64,000 nt of DNA from Adineta steineri (Eukaryota; Rotifera; Eurotatoria; Adinetida; Adinetidae). Positions 22,179 to 32,454 of the stretch are shown here, in pieces. The position numbers and the translations under genes are program-made. The notes beneath the pieces are model-generated. The model searched no databases. It had not been told where the DNA came from and worked only from the letters and a program-made list of their open reading frames with translations. Every line of letters starts with the position of its first letter. Position 1 is the stretch's first letter. Location: positions 186,001 to 250,000 of the forward strand of contig CAJNOI010000129.1 of NCBI GenBank assembly GCA_905250115.1. The letters are read 5' to 3'.

Positions 22179-23222
22179 ATGATTTCGTCGTTTCTTGTCT
22201 TTCTTCTCGTTATTGCAACTTGTCGAACCGAGGCGGTTGAATCACGACTCTACAACAACCCACTAAATGGTAAAACCCTTGACCTCTGGTTACTCGTTGA
22301 TGAAACAAATAGTCGGCTTTCCATAATTCAACTTGAGCAAATGAAAATCGCTTTGAACAGCATCGTCACCGAACTGGCTTCACAAAGCGCTAGTCCCAAC
22401 ATTCGAATTTTTTTCTACGGTGCTACATCGGCAGTTCATCAAGTTGTCTCTGCCCCGACGGCTTCGGCTTCCGTTATCAAATCAAGTCTAAGCCTCAAAC
22501 AATACACATACACTCAACCAAATCCATCAACGCTAATCTCAGCTTTGAATGCTGTCAATTCATCATGTTGGACAAATTGCCGCACTAAGTCACGAGTGAC
22601 CGTTGTGTTCTCAACTGCCCCAGATGCCTTTGCTGAGGCTCGCATTCGTCAACTAGAGCACGAACATCGCATGACTATCATCGTTGTCGGGATTGGAAGT
22701 GATACAAGTGTCTTAAACTTACTTGCTTCACATCCAAGTCGAATATATGCCATTCCATTCCGTGACTTCGTTGAACTGATGATTTCAGCTCCACTCATCA
22801 GCTCTCTTGTGACCGTCAGTCCACGTTTTCTTATCTATCACGACTTACTGAATTACGGAAATACAAAAGTGGGTGTCTACTATACTGTACAGCTTGAGAC
22901 GCTTGGATACACAAATACAAATGACTCGATAATTATGTTTACAAGTAACTGTTCAAAGTGTCCTATTTATGCCTCGCTATCAGAACCAAACCCAATAGAG
23001 GACAATGCGGCTCAAATTGCTCCTGTTCTTTCACTCTATCCGCCAGGCTACGCCATGTTTTATTTCCGCGTACCTAAGTTTACCCGACGCGTGTTTTTAA
23101 GTTTATTGGGAAACGGACAAGCTTCCGTGGGGGGCATATTTGGTGTGTTCTCACTGCCTAAAATGTTGCAGAACATGGTGGAACATGACTTAACACCGGA
23201 TCTTACAATATCGATTGGTTGA
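22179..23222 (+). CDS. secreted von Willebrand factor A-like domain protein
   Basis: Single exon, 347 aa, from ATG 22179. The first 18-20 residues (MISSFLVFLLVIATCRTEA) are a signal peptide. Residues about 33-210 have a vWA pattern: LDLWLLVDETNSRL, where D-E-T-N-S stands for the metal-site motif DxSxS with Thr in place of one Ser; then NIRIFFYGA; a Ser/Thr-rich helix region; RVTVVFSTAPD; and MTIIVVGIGSD. Such domains bind protein ligands, usually with Mg, outside the cell. The C-terminal 140 residues have two Cys (SNCSKC) and no family I know; a beta-sandwich is plausible. No transmembrane anchor is seen, so the product is probably secreted. GC content is higher than in the flanks. Confidence 0.7.
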   Translation: MISSFLVFLLVIATCRTEAVESRLYNNPLNGKTLDLWLLVDETNSRLSIIQLEQMKIALNSIVTELASQSASPNIRIFFYGATSAVHQVVSAPTASASVIKSSLSLKQYTYTQPNPSTLISALNAVNSSCWTNCRTKSRVTVVFSTAPDAFAEARIRQLEHEHRMTIIVVGIGSDTSVLNLLASHPSRIYAIPFRDFVELMISAPLISSLVTVSPRFLIYHDLLNYGNTKVGVYYTVQLETLGYTNTNDSIIMFTSNCSKCPIYASLSEPNPIEDNAAQIAPVLSLYPPGYAMFYFRVPKFTRRVFLSLLGNGQASVGGIFGVFSLPKMLQNMVEHDLTPDLTISIG

Positions 23223-25054
23223 GCATATCACAACTCATAAACATATATTAAATGTCGACTTTTTCATCAAATGTAACGTCGAATTTTTAGTTAGAAAAAG
23301 AATAAAAATATATATCATACACCAACACCTTGAGGAGTTTTTGTGTGTAGTCTATTTGACTCTGTTGAATGAGGTATTAGAAACAATTATTTGTTATACT
23401 ATTGAAGGTGTGAGTGTGTGGGTGTGGGTAAATGTAAAAGGACATTAAGGATATATTAGACATCGATATCCTCAATATGATGTCGACGATCTATGACTAT
23501 CAATAAAATTCACTCAGACGAATAGCATAATTCCTTCTATTTTATCAAATTTTTTTTTCTTTTTTCAAAGACATATTTATTTTTCATTACGAAGAATACA
23601 GTTTTCTATCAACAGTAATTACACAGTACTTAAATCCATTTTACTCCACCTGAATTCTTTTTCTCTTTCTTTCCAACAACATTTCTTATGTATTGCGGCC
23701 TTTCAATGTCTTCTTTACACATTTTTTTTGCAATAAAATGTGTAGTTCGAAAAAAAAAGTGACAAATATTGTTACTTTATAAAATAAACTAAACGAATCA
23801 TTTCGCGCAAAGCACATTAAGTCACACGCATACATAATATCATCCCAAATTTACCAACTATTACAATTTTTTCAAATTATTTCATTTAAACAATTTTATT
23901 CAGGTGAGTTTTCCATTTGAGTCATTGAAAAAAAGAGGTGTGTCGAAGTTCTGGATCTTCGAAATTCTTGAAGATTTATAAACCAATAAACTAACGAGAG
24001 TTGACCGAATGCATGGAACTCCAGGAATCTAACAGGGTGTGAAGATGAGTAATATATTCACTCTCTACATGAATTTTCTGCCTATTCTTCATTTTTTCGA
24101 TTCTCAGCTTTTCTAACGCCGTTACGATCTATACGATACCGGCGTGTGGGACTTTTTGATACTCTTACAACTCGCACAAACTAGTTATTTGTTCACTTTC
24201 GTAACTTATTTTAGTTCAGTGGGCTTCTTGAATTCTAGAAGAGTTCAGAAGTGATGGAATTTGGCCACTGTTGGGAAAGAAGTCAAAGAAAGTACTTTTG
24301 ATAGCGATTATATATATATGTAATTGAAATATTCAGAGGAATCGAGATATATAGACAATCAAATATTAAGATTTTGTGTTATTCTTAAGAATATTGAATT
24401 ATAAAAAGTATATCACAATGATTCCGTGAAGAAGTCAACCATGAAAACATAAAATTTTCTTTTCTGATCATGGGAATAAAAAAAAGTTGTAAGATTTCTG
24501 TAGAAATAATTGCGATAAATGACTTTTCTAAAGTTCTCTTTAGAGAAAGTCTGTTCTCTTTCTCATTCCAGTACATTTAAGAACACCTATTTATCGTTGA
24601 GTTTTAATATATTAGGTTCAAATATTTTCTAATTGAAATTTAGTAAGAGGAACTATCACTTTATCTTGTACCCATCCCACTTCGTCACAATGTTACCACA
24701 TCCAGTTTCGAACGCTGCTAAGCACTACAGACTACACTAATTATTTGTAGAAGATAGAATTTTTTATTACAAGTAATGATATTAATTTGGATGAGAGTCA
24801 AGATCCGGATGACTCTTCGATCTGAACCGCTAATTTATCATAAATTCGGTCTAGGCCGAAGTTTTGCTCTCATCTCTGATTTTTTCAGGACTTCATATAT
24901 TGGGAGGCAAGGAAGAGCAGAAAATTAACGTATAGAGTGGGGAAACATAGTGTTTTACTTGTTACAATAGTATATATGTCGTATGTTTTCTATTTTAGAG
25001 CATAGATATTCTCCATTAATTCAACATTGATTCAATTATATAACATTAAAGAAC
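23223..25054. other. intergenic stretch
   Basis: Palindrome at 23403-23477; otherwise nothing I can support in 1.8 kb. Short open frames at 23215-23448 and 24385-24576 lack coding character. Confidence 0.5.
23403..23477. repeat. telomere-like palindromic element, right arm decayed
   Basis: GAAGGTGTGAGTGTGTGGGT on the left is strong. The right arm is reduced to GATATCCTCAATATG. Begins 181 bp past the vWA-like gene stop. Confidence 0.6.
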
Positions 25055-25663
25055 ATGGCAACAAAATCCGCAGGTAAACATTTGTTGAGATTGAAAAGTA
25101 CGGAGAAGACCAATGAGCGATAAATATACACTATAACTGAATTAATTTAACCAACTTTAGTCAGTTTGTTGTATTTGTATGAAAACTATGAAACTTTTTA
25201 ATTTCTATATGATTTAGAACATCAAGAATTTGCTGACCCGAACACGTGCAAGAAACTGGATTGTAAAGGTCGTCCTTGCACAAAATGTCATATGTGTTGT
25301 GATTGGCATTTTACCGGAAATCAAGAGACATGGAGACATATCACCAATTGGAAGAATTGGACAAACGATGAATGGAAGCGTTTTTACAATGATCGTATTT
25401 ACAAGAATTTTATGAAACGTGATGGTGCCACCTGCCGTAATGATATTGGTGATGATTATGATGGTCGTTGTGGTATTGACGATCGTTGTGATTATTATTA
25501 TGGTTCTTATGGTGATTGTTGTCGTGATCGTAATATTAATCGTTGTGGTGATGACTATTCTTATCATCTGTGTGTTTGTGAGCTACATGAAGACTATATT
25601 GCGTATAAGGAGGCTACATTGTTTACACCTTTGTTATGGAATGTTCCTCACAACATTCCGTAA
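25055..25663 (+). CDS. small cysteine-rich protein, unknown family
   Basis: Exon 1 25055-25073 (MATKSA) and exon 2 25218-25663 join in frame through a 144-bp GT-AG intron, giving 154 aa. The mature core starts with a dense motif, PNTCKKLDCKGRPCTKCHMC then CDWHF (Cys pairs in a C-x2-C-x2-CC spacing that could bind zinc or form disulphides). A Trp-rich segment (ETWRHITNWKNW) follows, then an Asp/Arg/Tyr/Cys-rich tail (DDRCDYYYGSYGDCCRDR, HLCVCELHED). No signal peptide, so probably intracellular, with metal binding more likely than disulphides. I do not recognise a named family. The third exon position is rich in GAT/CGT repeats, which also opens long false frames on the other strand. It is convergent with the F-box gene. 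Confidence 0.65.
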
Positions 25664-26146
25664 GGAATTATTCAATATATTTTCTTTTCTTTTCTATACA
25701 TATCTATATACTCTTGCTTTCGTTCTTCTCCTAGTATAAGATTTCTTATATGAAAAATATTTTTCCTACTCTCTTCAGTAGAAATTGTTATTCATTCTTC
25801 TAATAAGATTTATTGAAAAGTATGATGTTTATCGTCAATGTACTAATAATTAGATAAATCTAAACAAACTAGCAGATATCTTTGATTATCAATCATTATA
25901 GGTTGTAATTATCTTCAGTATTTATAAAAGTTTAATAGACCAATGAGAAAAGCATCAGCAATATCAAATATTTTTTAATGATTTCAATGTTAAACAAAAT
26001 AAATCGACATTGAACTCTTCACAGTGAGAATGATTGAGGATAAGCGAGTGTAAATAAATAACAAGTGCTCAAACCCTCAAGATATAAGACTTTTATTTTA
26101 CAAGAAAAACAATGATCACTTAATATACATAAAAATAGTATTGTCA
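25664..26146. other. short spacer between convergent genes
   Basis: Shared 3' flank of the Cys-rich and F-box genes. Holds one degraded palindrome (26034-26085) and nothing else I can support. Confidence 0.5.
26034..26085. repeat. telomere-like palindromic element, degraded left arm
   Basis: GAGGATAAGCGAGTGTAAAT on the left; GTGCTCAAACCCTCAAGATA on the right keeps the terminal CTCAAGAT. Ends 62 bp past the F-box gene stop. Confidence 0.55.
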
Positions 26147-27910
26147 TTATTTAAGCCATATTCGAATATGATTAATACACAATGGATGTCTAGTTATTAT
26201 ACAGGTTGATGGTAACTGGTCAATCATCCATTGAATATCTTCATCTTTGCATAGGATAGTTTCATCAGTAACGTTATGACGCATTCTTGAAGGCTCATAT
26301 TCAAAGATCTTTTCATCCGTAAAACGAGCACGTAATGCACAAAGATTGGTCATTTTGTTAATAAGAATAATAATACTTTGACGATTCTTTACTAGAATGT
26401 CTAGTTGTTTACACTGACTCGTCAATGAAGAATGACTTAATATAGTACAGTCTTCTTCATTGAAATAATGTTTACAATTTTCTAAATGCAAATAATGAAT
26501 TGATGGAAATGTACAATTAAATATTGCCATTGGGAAAGGTAATGATGCATCTTGATGAATAATCAATGTACGAAGATGAGGCATTCGATCGAGAAAAGCT
26601 TGCAATTCGGATTGTGAAAAATCAGTAGACAAATGTAATGAAAGTGATGAAACTTGATGTAAATTTGAGATCATCGACCAGTATTGATCATTAATAGGAC
26701 ATTTTACTGAAAGAGAATTAAGTTTTGGAAAACAAATCTTCGATGCAATTGATTGATTGGCAAGTGTCACATCCGAGATTCTACTCATAGTAGTATAAAG
26801 TTTTTCAATACTGTCTTGTGAATCTGTTGATTTAAACACACTAGGAAGCGTGTCACCAATAAAATCAAATGCTTTCGACACAGTTCCAAAACGAATAAAG
26901 TATTTTTTACTCATATATCGAACAAACCACCGACGTTCATCAATCCAAAATGAAGTACGAAATGAATTCATTAATTCATTAATTCGTTCCTCTGTCATTA
27001 ATGGATCAATAGTTAAATCTATCATTGATAAGTGAAATGTTCTCAGTTTTGGTAAATAGTTACGTATGAGATCTTCCCATTGATGACCATTAATGAAGTA
27101 GCAAGTTGCTATTCTAATATTCAGACGATGTAAATTCGGTATATTTCGCAAAAACGAGATGATTTTCGATGGATGAGACGCCATAATAAAAATATGTAAA
27201 TTGGTCAATGTTGAAAAAGATGATCCTATATAATCGTCATTATGTTCCAAACAATCAATACGTGCGCGAAGATATTTGAGATAAGGTGTACATTGAAACA
27301 ATCGATTGATTGAATTCAACTTTATTTTCTCGGTCATGATAGATAAATATTTGAGTGATGACGTGATCTTTGATGGTATAACAAACGATTGTGGTCTTTT
27401 ATTACGAATATCGAAATAACAATAAGTTAAGTTTGGCAAGTTCCAGATATTACTCGTCAGCAATTCGAAATCCGTTTCATTATAATCTGGAATATAGCAG
27501 ACACAGAACTTTAAATGAGTAAGTTGAACAAGATAAGACAATTCAATGGAGACTTTCAGTAGAATTTCTTTTGAACGAAGATGAGATAATGAAAGCGAAC
27601 GTAAATGAGTGAATTGCCTCAATGATGGACTATAATAAAATAAAAGATTGCTTTGTCCTGGATTCGAATCAGAGTCGGAAAGATGAAGAGCAAGAATATC
27701 ATCAGAGATCAATGGAATATGTTGTTGATATATTATATCAAAATTACGTTTGGACAGTACGGAGAACTTGAAGTAATAACATTGATATTGTTTGTAGAGA
27801 AAAGCATTGATACGAGCATTGAGACCATAAAATGTATGAAGAAGATCATTACCATTCAAATAATCGAAGAAAGCAAGTAAGATTTCATTAGGTAATAAGT
27901 TAAAATTCAT
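26147..27910 (-). CDS. F-box protein with leucine-rich-like repeats
   Basis: Single exon, 587 aa, from ATG 27910. Residues 1-45 (NFNLLPNEILLAFFDYLNGN, then DLLHTFYGLNARINAFL) match an F-box, which docks substrate adaptors to Skp1 in SCF ubiquitin ligases. The rest has regularly spaced Leu-rich segments (HLRSLSLSHL, YLVQLTHLKFCVCYI, NLPNLTYCYFDI, SLKYLSIMTEKIKLNSI, YLKYLRARIDCL, NLHRLNIRI), consistent with an irregular LRR or LRR-like substrate-binding surface. F-box/LRR proteins of this style are highly expanded in bdelloids. The substrate is unknown. A palindromic element lies 62 bp past the stop. Confidence 0.8.
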   Translation of the reverse strand: MNFNLLPNEILLAFFDYLNGNDLLHTFYGLNARINAFLYKQYQCYYFKFSVLSKRNFDIIYQQHIPLISDDILALHLSDSDSNPGQSNLLFYYSPSLRQFTHLRSLSLSHLRSKEILLKVSIELSYLVQLTHLKFCVCYIPDYNETDFELLTSNIWNLPNLTYCYFDIRNKRPQSFVIPSKITSSLKYLSIMTEKIKLNSINRLFQCTPYLKYLRARIDCLEHNDDYIGSSFSTLTNLHIFIMASHPSKIISFLRNIPNLHRLNIRIATCYFINGHQWEDLIRNYLPKLRTFHLSMIDLTIDPLMTEERINELMNSFRTSFWIDERRWFVRYMSKKYFIRFGTVSKAFDFIGDTLPSVFKSTDSQDSIEKLYTTMSRISDVTLANQSIASKICFPKLNSLSVKCPINDQYWSMISNLHQVSSLSLHLSTDFSQSELQAFLDRMPHLRTLIIHQDASLPFPMAIFNCTFPSIHYLHLENCKHYFNEEDCTILSHSSLTSQCKQLDILVKNRQSIIILINKMTNLCALRARFTDEKIFEYEPSRMRHNVTDETILCKDEDIQWMIDQLPSTCIITRHPLCINHIRIWLK

Positions 27911-29386
27911 TGCTTTCGCTTCAATGCATATGACTCACTTGTATAAATAAGATATAGTTTAACAATGTCATACAGCTCAAAATTATAGTGACAAAAGATG
28001 GTATGACTAGTCTACAATGGCCGTCATGATTGATTGTGTTGATAAGACATATACGATACTGTATCTGACTAGTCCATACTATCAATTAGAATGACCTCGA
28101 GCTATTGAGAAATGCTAAGAGTGTGGCTTTATCTTATTTTTCTCCACTAAATCATTTTTATAGTCACAGTTTTCAATGATTTTGATTATTTAAATATTTC
28201 ATTTTTCAAACAAATATTCAATTCTATAATAATAATTAAAAAAACAGTAAAAAGTAACTAAAGATGATTGCACCAATGTTATAGAAAAAAATACCAAAAT
28301 TACAAGAAAAAACAGTGCATCAATTCCACAAAAGTATATAATTTGTTATTTCAAGTGCAAGCAATTGTCAGGAGTACTTGTACTTTTACTTTCTATTTCA
28401 AAAAGTACGAAAATTTCATCTACCAATACTTTCATCTTAAGTCTGTCGAAATAGGAGCAGTGACATAACTATTTCTTAACTCATAGATTTATGACGCAGT
28501 GTCACACTTCAACAAAATAGAATTAGACGTTATTTGAATTTCTTTTTAGACTCTAGCTTTATTCTCTCGCAAGCTCAAATGTCCTTTTAAAGGTTCCTTC
28601 TTCCTTCGATGTACTTTTTCTCATCAAAAGTATGAATTATTTAACGTACAATGAAAAAGTCTTTGTAAACAAAACGGAGGGCGTTGAGAAAGAATGAAAA
28701 AAGAAATACCACATATTTGTCACGTCTTTTATTTATTTCTGTCTATATATATATTTCGCTAGTTTAATTAAAAGAACAGAAAGTTTTTTAATATATCCAT
28801 TTTTATTTAGTATAACGTAATGTATTTGATATTAAAGTAAGATTTCTTTATTTTGAATATAGAGTTGAAAATAGTACATATGTTTTTTTTTTGATTAATA
28901 AAAATTATTAGAACATCAAAGATACATTAGATTGACTCGAAAAGTATATAGACAGAGAAGTTCATTCTGAATAGTTTCATAAAAGAAAACCTTTAATAAC
29001 GGTTTAGTTTTTTAAAGTTTCTTTTATGAAACTATTTGGAATGAACTTCTCTATCTATCTGAATCGTTAGTGTTCTTATAATTATGATCAATCCAAAAAA
29101 ACTATGTACTATCTCCAACTTTACATTTAAAACAAGGAAATCTTACCTCAATTTCTAATAGAATACGTTGAATTACTTAGGACATACCAGAGGTAATGAC
29201 AGAAATAAGATGAAGACGCATCCAGCTACGTATTCTAGTTTTCTTCCACGGTTTTTAAGTCATGTTTAACAAACGATTGTCCTCATTTTTAGAAGTTAGA
29301 ATATTGTCATATTTGTGATTCTGTTAAGTGCGAAGCAGATTATTACTGAATATTTACAATCATAAAATTCAAGAACTTTACTTAAA
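27911..29386. other. intergenic stretch with a fold-back
   Basis: No gene supported. Contains the fold-back at 28947-29061. The region upstream of the sulfotransferase start (29100-29386) shows no motif I can name. Confidence 0.5.
28947..29061. mobile_element. fold-back / MITE-like inverted repeat
   Basis: Arms of about 41 bp: left AGACAGAGAAGTTCATTCTG then AATAGTTTCATAAAAGAAA; the right is its complement with few mismatches, ending AATGAACTTCTCTATCTATC. Loop about 28 bp. The outermost AT-rich bases also match. No coding content. Confidence 0.75.
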
Positions 29387-30003
29387 ATGCTCCATAACTT
29401 TATTCACCATCACGGAACTCTTCAAAAATGCAAGCAATACTATTTGTATGGAGTTATTTTTATGGGCTTCATAGTCATATTTCAATTTCATCATCACTAC
29501 TGTATTACAAATAAAAAGCTAACAACCGTAGAAACTCTGAAGATGAAAACCAACTCAAATGTATTGATACCCATGATCTACGAGCATCGTTCGAAAATAC
29601 TCAACGGTAAATGTAATGATTTGCATACATCAGAAAATAATATAACAAACTGTTCGTCTGCCAGTTTGATACGTACATATCCATGGCTTAATGCAGTCCT
29701 TTTTCCTCTTCAATCTCAATCTTTGATGTATTGTACTATTCCAAAGATAGCATCAAAAACTCTTGTTTCACTAATGATGTATGTTCATGTTCGTGATATT
29801 GTAACTCATCTCAATAATAATTCGACAAATATTAATCTTAAGGGAACTCGAGCAGAACAATTCATTGATATTCCTAGACTCATTGCTGAACTTCAAAAGG
29901 TATGACAAATAAATAAAATGACAGTATTTATATTTCAATCTTTCATTTTAGAATGGAATTTCAATTCCAAAAACAAACGGATCGATTTCTTTTTCTTCAT
30001 TGA
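29387..30003 (+). CDS. N-terminal part of a Golgi carbohydrate sulfotransferase, cut by an assembly gap
   Basis: Exon 1 29387-29899 (171 codons, ends AAG before a GTATGA donor) and the start of exon 2 at 29952 continue in phase (ELQK-NGISIPKTNGSISF) into the N run at 30004. A short cytosolic part, then a hydrophobic helix at about 20-37 (YYLYGVIFMGFIVIFQF), gives a type II Golgi topology. MYCTIPKIASKTLVSLMMYV at about 118-137 matches the 5'-phosphosulfate-binding loop of HNK-1/chondroitin-type sulfotransferases, which transfer sulfate from PAPS to sugars. The downstream 3'-phosphate site and the C-terminal half are not found after the gap, so they are missing from the assembly or the gene is broken. 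Confidence 0.65.
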
Positions 30004-30103
30004 NNNNNNNNNNNNNNNNNNNNNNNNNNNNNNNNNNNNNNNNNNNNNNNNNNNNNNNNNNNNNNNNNNNNNNNNNNNNNNNNNNNNNNNNNNNNNNNNN
30101 NNN
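30004..30103. other. assembly gap (100 N)
   Basis: Exactly 100 unknown bases, a conventional scaffold gap of unknown true length. It interrupts the sulfotransferase gene. Confidence 0.98.
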
Positions 30104-30555
30104 TTTTTTCTTTCATCACACGTGTCTGATTATCGTATATTGATCGGAGGATGTTTCCAGAAATTAAAAACAAAAAAGTGAACTTCTAAAATTAGTAGAA
30201 AATCGATGATGAAGATACTTTAGAAACCCATTTTTAATGATCAAATATAGGTCAATGAAAAATTAGAATTGATATATAACTCTACCATATACATTTACGA
30301 AAGGAAACACTGCCATTGATACTGAAGAAAAATGTTGAGAGATTTTTGATAAGAATAAAACAAAAGCGAAATAATTTAATCATAGAAACATCATTTTCAT
30401 CAAATATATTCTATCATGCAAAAATAACAGATGAAAGTACTCGTTTTGTTCTATAATTATTTTATTCGTCCTCAATCTATTCATGTAATACATCAAAAGG
30501 TTTTCAGAATTTTTACATGTATGCACTAGAGTTATTTAAAGAAAATAGTATCACA
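30104..30555. other. spacer after the gap
   Basis: AT-rich, no recognisable continuation of the sulfotransferase. It forms the 3' flank of the GPCR at 30556-31503. Confidence 0.45.
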
Positions 30556-31503
30556 TTATGTGCCAAGTATTGTTCCACCGATTCTTGGTTCTCTTGTTAT
30601 TGTTCTTAGAGGAACAACTTGCGCTCGATGTCGCCAACAAAGAAACGTGTCTTTCATTTTGCTTCGTAATTCAGATAATGATGCCAGACAAATAAATGGA
30701 TATAAATACATTACGTAATTACGAAGAGTAAGTGCAACAATTAAAGGTGTATCTAAATTATTTTGTGATAAATTATTTTTCACAATAAAAACCAAGATTG
30801 CCCATGGAGCATCACAAATCAAATAGAAAATTGATGTAAAAATCATTTGAATCATCATTCTGCGATGTTTTTGCCATTGAATTGGTTGATTTAATTTTTG
30901 TTTTTGTAATATAACACGCACAATCAATGCAATACTAAGAATAGCAATTAATAAGATGACAATTATGTGATGAAGTAGTATGTCTACTGTTGCTATAATT
31001 GCATTATTTAATGCACAAGGACTAGGTGGAATTCCGGGTACGAAATTAAGCTGTGAACTGTCACAAAATGGATTAAAAGTGATTAATATGTAGAAGAGTA
31101 GACTATAAATGAGTAGTAACATAGGTGGCATATAATGAACATAGAATCGTTTCTTTCTGGTTGAAATCCATGTATTATGAAAGATGAGTATGTGTCTTTC
31201 GATATTCGCCCAGAGAACTAATATAATCTGAATACTATATAGGCCATAATCACAGAAATATGAGAAAAGAAAAGAAAATCCCATTGGTAACATAAATTGA
31301 TCAGAAGCAAATCCATAAAAGGTGGTACCAAGAAATTCTAATGTACGTAGAATAATAAGAATGAGAAGAAGAATTATGACATGATTATTAAGAGCAGAAC
31401 GAAGTGTTCGATAAAAAAAAAGGCAATAAAGAACCAATATTGAGCAAAGAACGCATAATATACTTGAAGCAAAAGCAATCCAAAAATCAAATGGATATGA
31501 CAT
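30556..31503 (-). CDS. seven-helix GPCR with ERH in place of DRY
   Basis: Single exon, 315 aa, ATG at 31503. Seven hydrophobic segments are visible. Helix 1 (FWIAFASSILCVLCSILVLY) is followed by the loop RSALNNHVIILLL. Helix 3 ends with WANIERHILIFH, so the usual DRY is ERH. The second extracellular loop has Cys residues (NPFCDSSQ, PPSPCALN) that could pair with the Cys in helix 3 (YFCDYGLYS). The tail is basic (RSKMKDTFLCWRHRAQV). The receptor at 50253-51236 shares RSALNNH/RTALNNH and ERHIL(I/V)FH, so the two are paralogues of one bdelloid-expanded family. Ligand unknown. Confidence 0.78.
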   Translation of the reverse strand: MSYPFDFWIAFASSILCVLCSILVLYCLFFYRTLRSALNNHVIILLLILIILRTLEFLGTTFYGFASDQFMLPMGFSFLFSYFCDYGLYSIQIILVLWANIERHILIFHNTWISTRKKRFYVHYMPPMLLLIYSLLFYILITFNPFCDSSQLNFVPGIPPSPCALNNAIIATVDILLHHIIVILLIAILSIALIVRVILQKQKLNQPIQWQKHRRMMIQMIFTSIFYLICDAPWAILVFIVKNNLSQNNLDTPLIVALTLRNYVMYLYPFICLASLSELRSKMKDTFLCWRHRAQVVPLRTITREPRIGGTILGT

Positions 31504-32400
31504 TAGAATTGTTCACGAGTAATAGCTGATTTCGATGGATCTATGTAGAATATTCAGAGTAAATGAATGCAGAAAATATTAAAGTTTTCCTCCAATTAGA
31601 GAAAAAAAGACATGAAAGAGTTTTTTTTTTGTTTGATTCTTCCTTCATGATATAAATAAGATAGAACCATTCAGGCACACATCAATTCTATGCTAGCTTA
31701 TATTTAGCACGATAATTATCACGTTCTTTTTTTGATTCTTTTCGTACACAAAAAAATAATCGCCTATTTGTTTGTATTTTTTGAATATTTATTTAACTGA
31801 AACACCTTTTAAATTAAAAGATGTCGAGTTAGGGATGTACCGAGCCCGAGCCTTGACCGAGCCTCTCGGGCTCGGGGCTCGGTCAGGCTCGGGCTCGGTA
31901 AGCTCGGGGCTCGGTCTAGGCTCGGGCTCGGTAGGCTCGGGGCTCGGTCAGGGCTCGGTAGGCTCGGTCAGGCTCGGGCTCGGTCAGGCTCGGGGCTCGG
32001 TAGGCTCGGGGTCGGTCGGGCTCAGATGTAAGAAATTCACTCCTACATCCACCTGACACCGAGCCTTGACCGAGCCTCGAGTTGTGACCGAGCCTACCGA
32101 GCCCGAGCCCTGATCGAGCCCCGAGCCTACCGAGCCCGAGCCTTGACCGAGCCCCGAGCCTGACCGAGCCCCGAGCCTAACCGAGCCCCGAGCCTACCGA
32201 GCCCCGTGCCCGACCGAGCCCCGAGCCTACCCGAGCCCGAGAGGCTCGGGCTCGGTACATGCCTATGTCGAGTAAAAATTTATTTTATTTAGATATACAA
32301 GAAAAGATGAAAACATTTGTAAACACAATAAGTATAACGATGATAGTATTTCATTAAAAATCTATTGTGAGTTAGGTAAACAATTTCGAAGTAAATCATT
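31504..32400. other. spacer occupied mainly by a miniature element
   Basis: Between two minus-strand genes; contains the GC-rich hAT-like element 31830-32265. The remainder is AT-rich without features. Confidence 0.5.
31830..32265. mobile_element. hAT-like miniature element made of GC-rich inverted minisatellites
   Basis: The terminal inverted repeats TAGGGATGTACCGAGCCCGA and (read inward from the right end) TAGGCATGTACCGAGCCCGA differ at one base. Both sides carry the 8-bp target duplication TGTCGAGT (31822-31829, 32266-32273). The interior has many copies of a GGCTCGGGGCTCGGTCA-type unit in the left half and its complement in the right half, separated by a short AT-rich centre (about 32020-32050). 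Its GC content is far above the surroundings. It opens a long Gly/Ser-rich false reading frame. Confidence 0.85.
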
Positions 32401-32454
32401 ATGAGGATGTGGATGTGGGTATATACTCTTCACCCACACCCACCCTCAAGATGG
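32401..32454. repeat. telomere-like palindrome overlapping a stop codon
   Basis: ATGAGGATGTGGATGTGGGT on the left, CACCCACACCCACCCTCAAG on the right. On the minus strand the right arm reads CCATCTTGAGGGTG, whose TGA is the stop codon of the glutamate receptor gene. Confidence 0.85.

Noticed and set aside
25214..25739. Thr/Ile-rich minus frame and Val/Ile-rich plus frame
   Set aside because: Out-of-frame shadows of the GAT/CGT-rich exon of the Cys-rich protein.
31772..32056. Gly/Ser-rich open reading frame
   Set aside because: It lies within the GC-rich minisatellite of the hAT-like element and reflects repeat composition.
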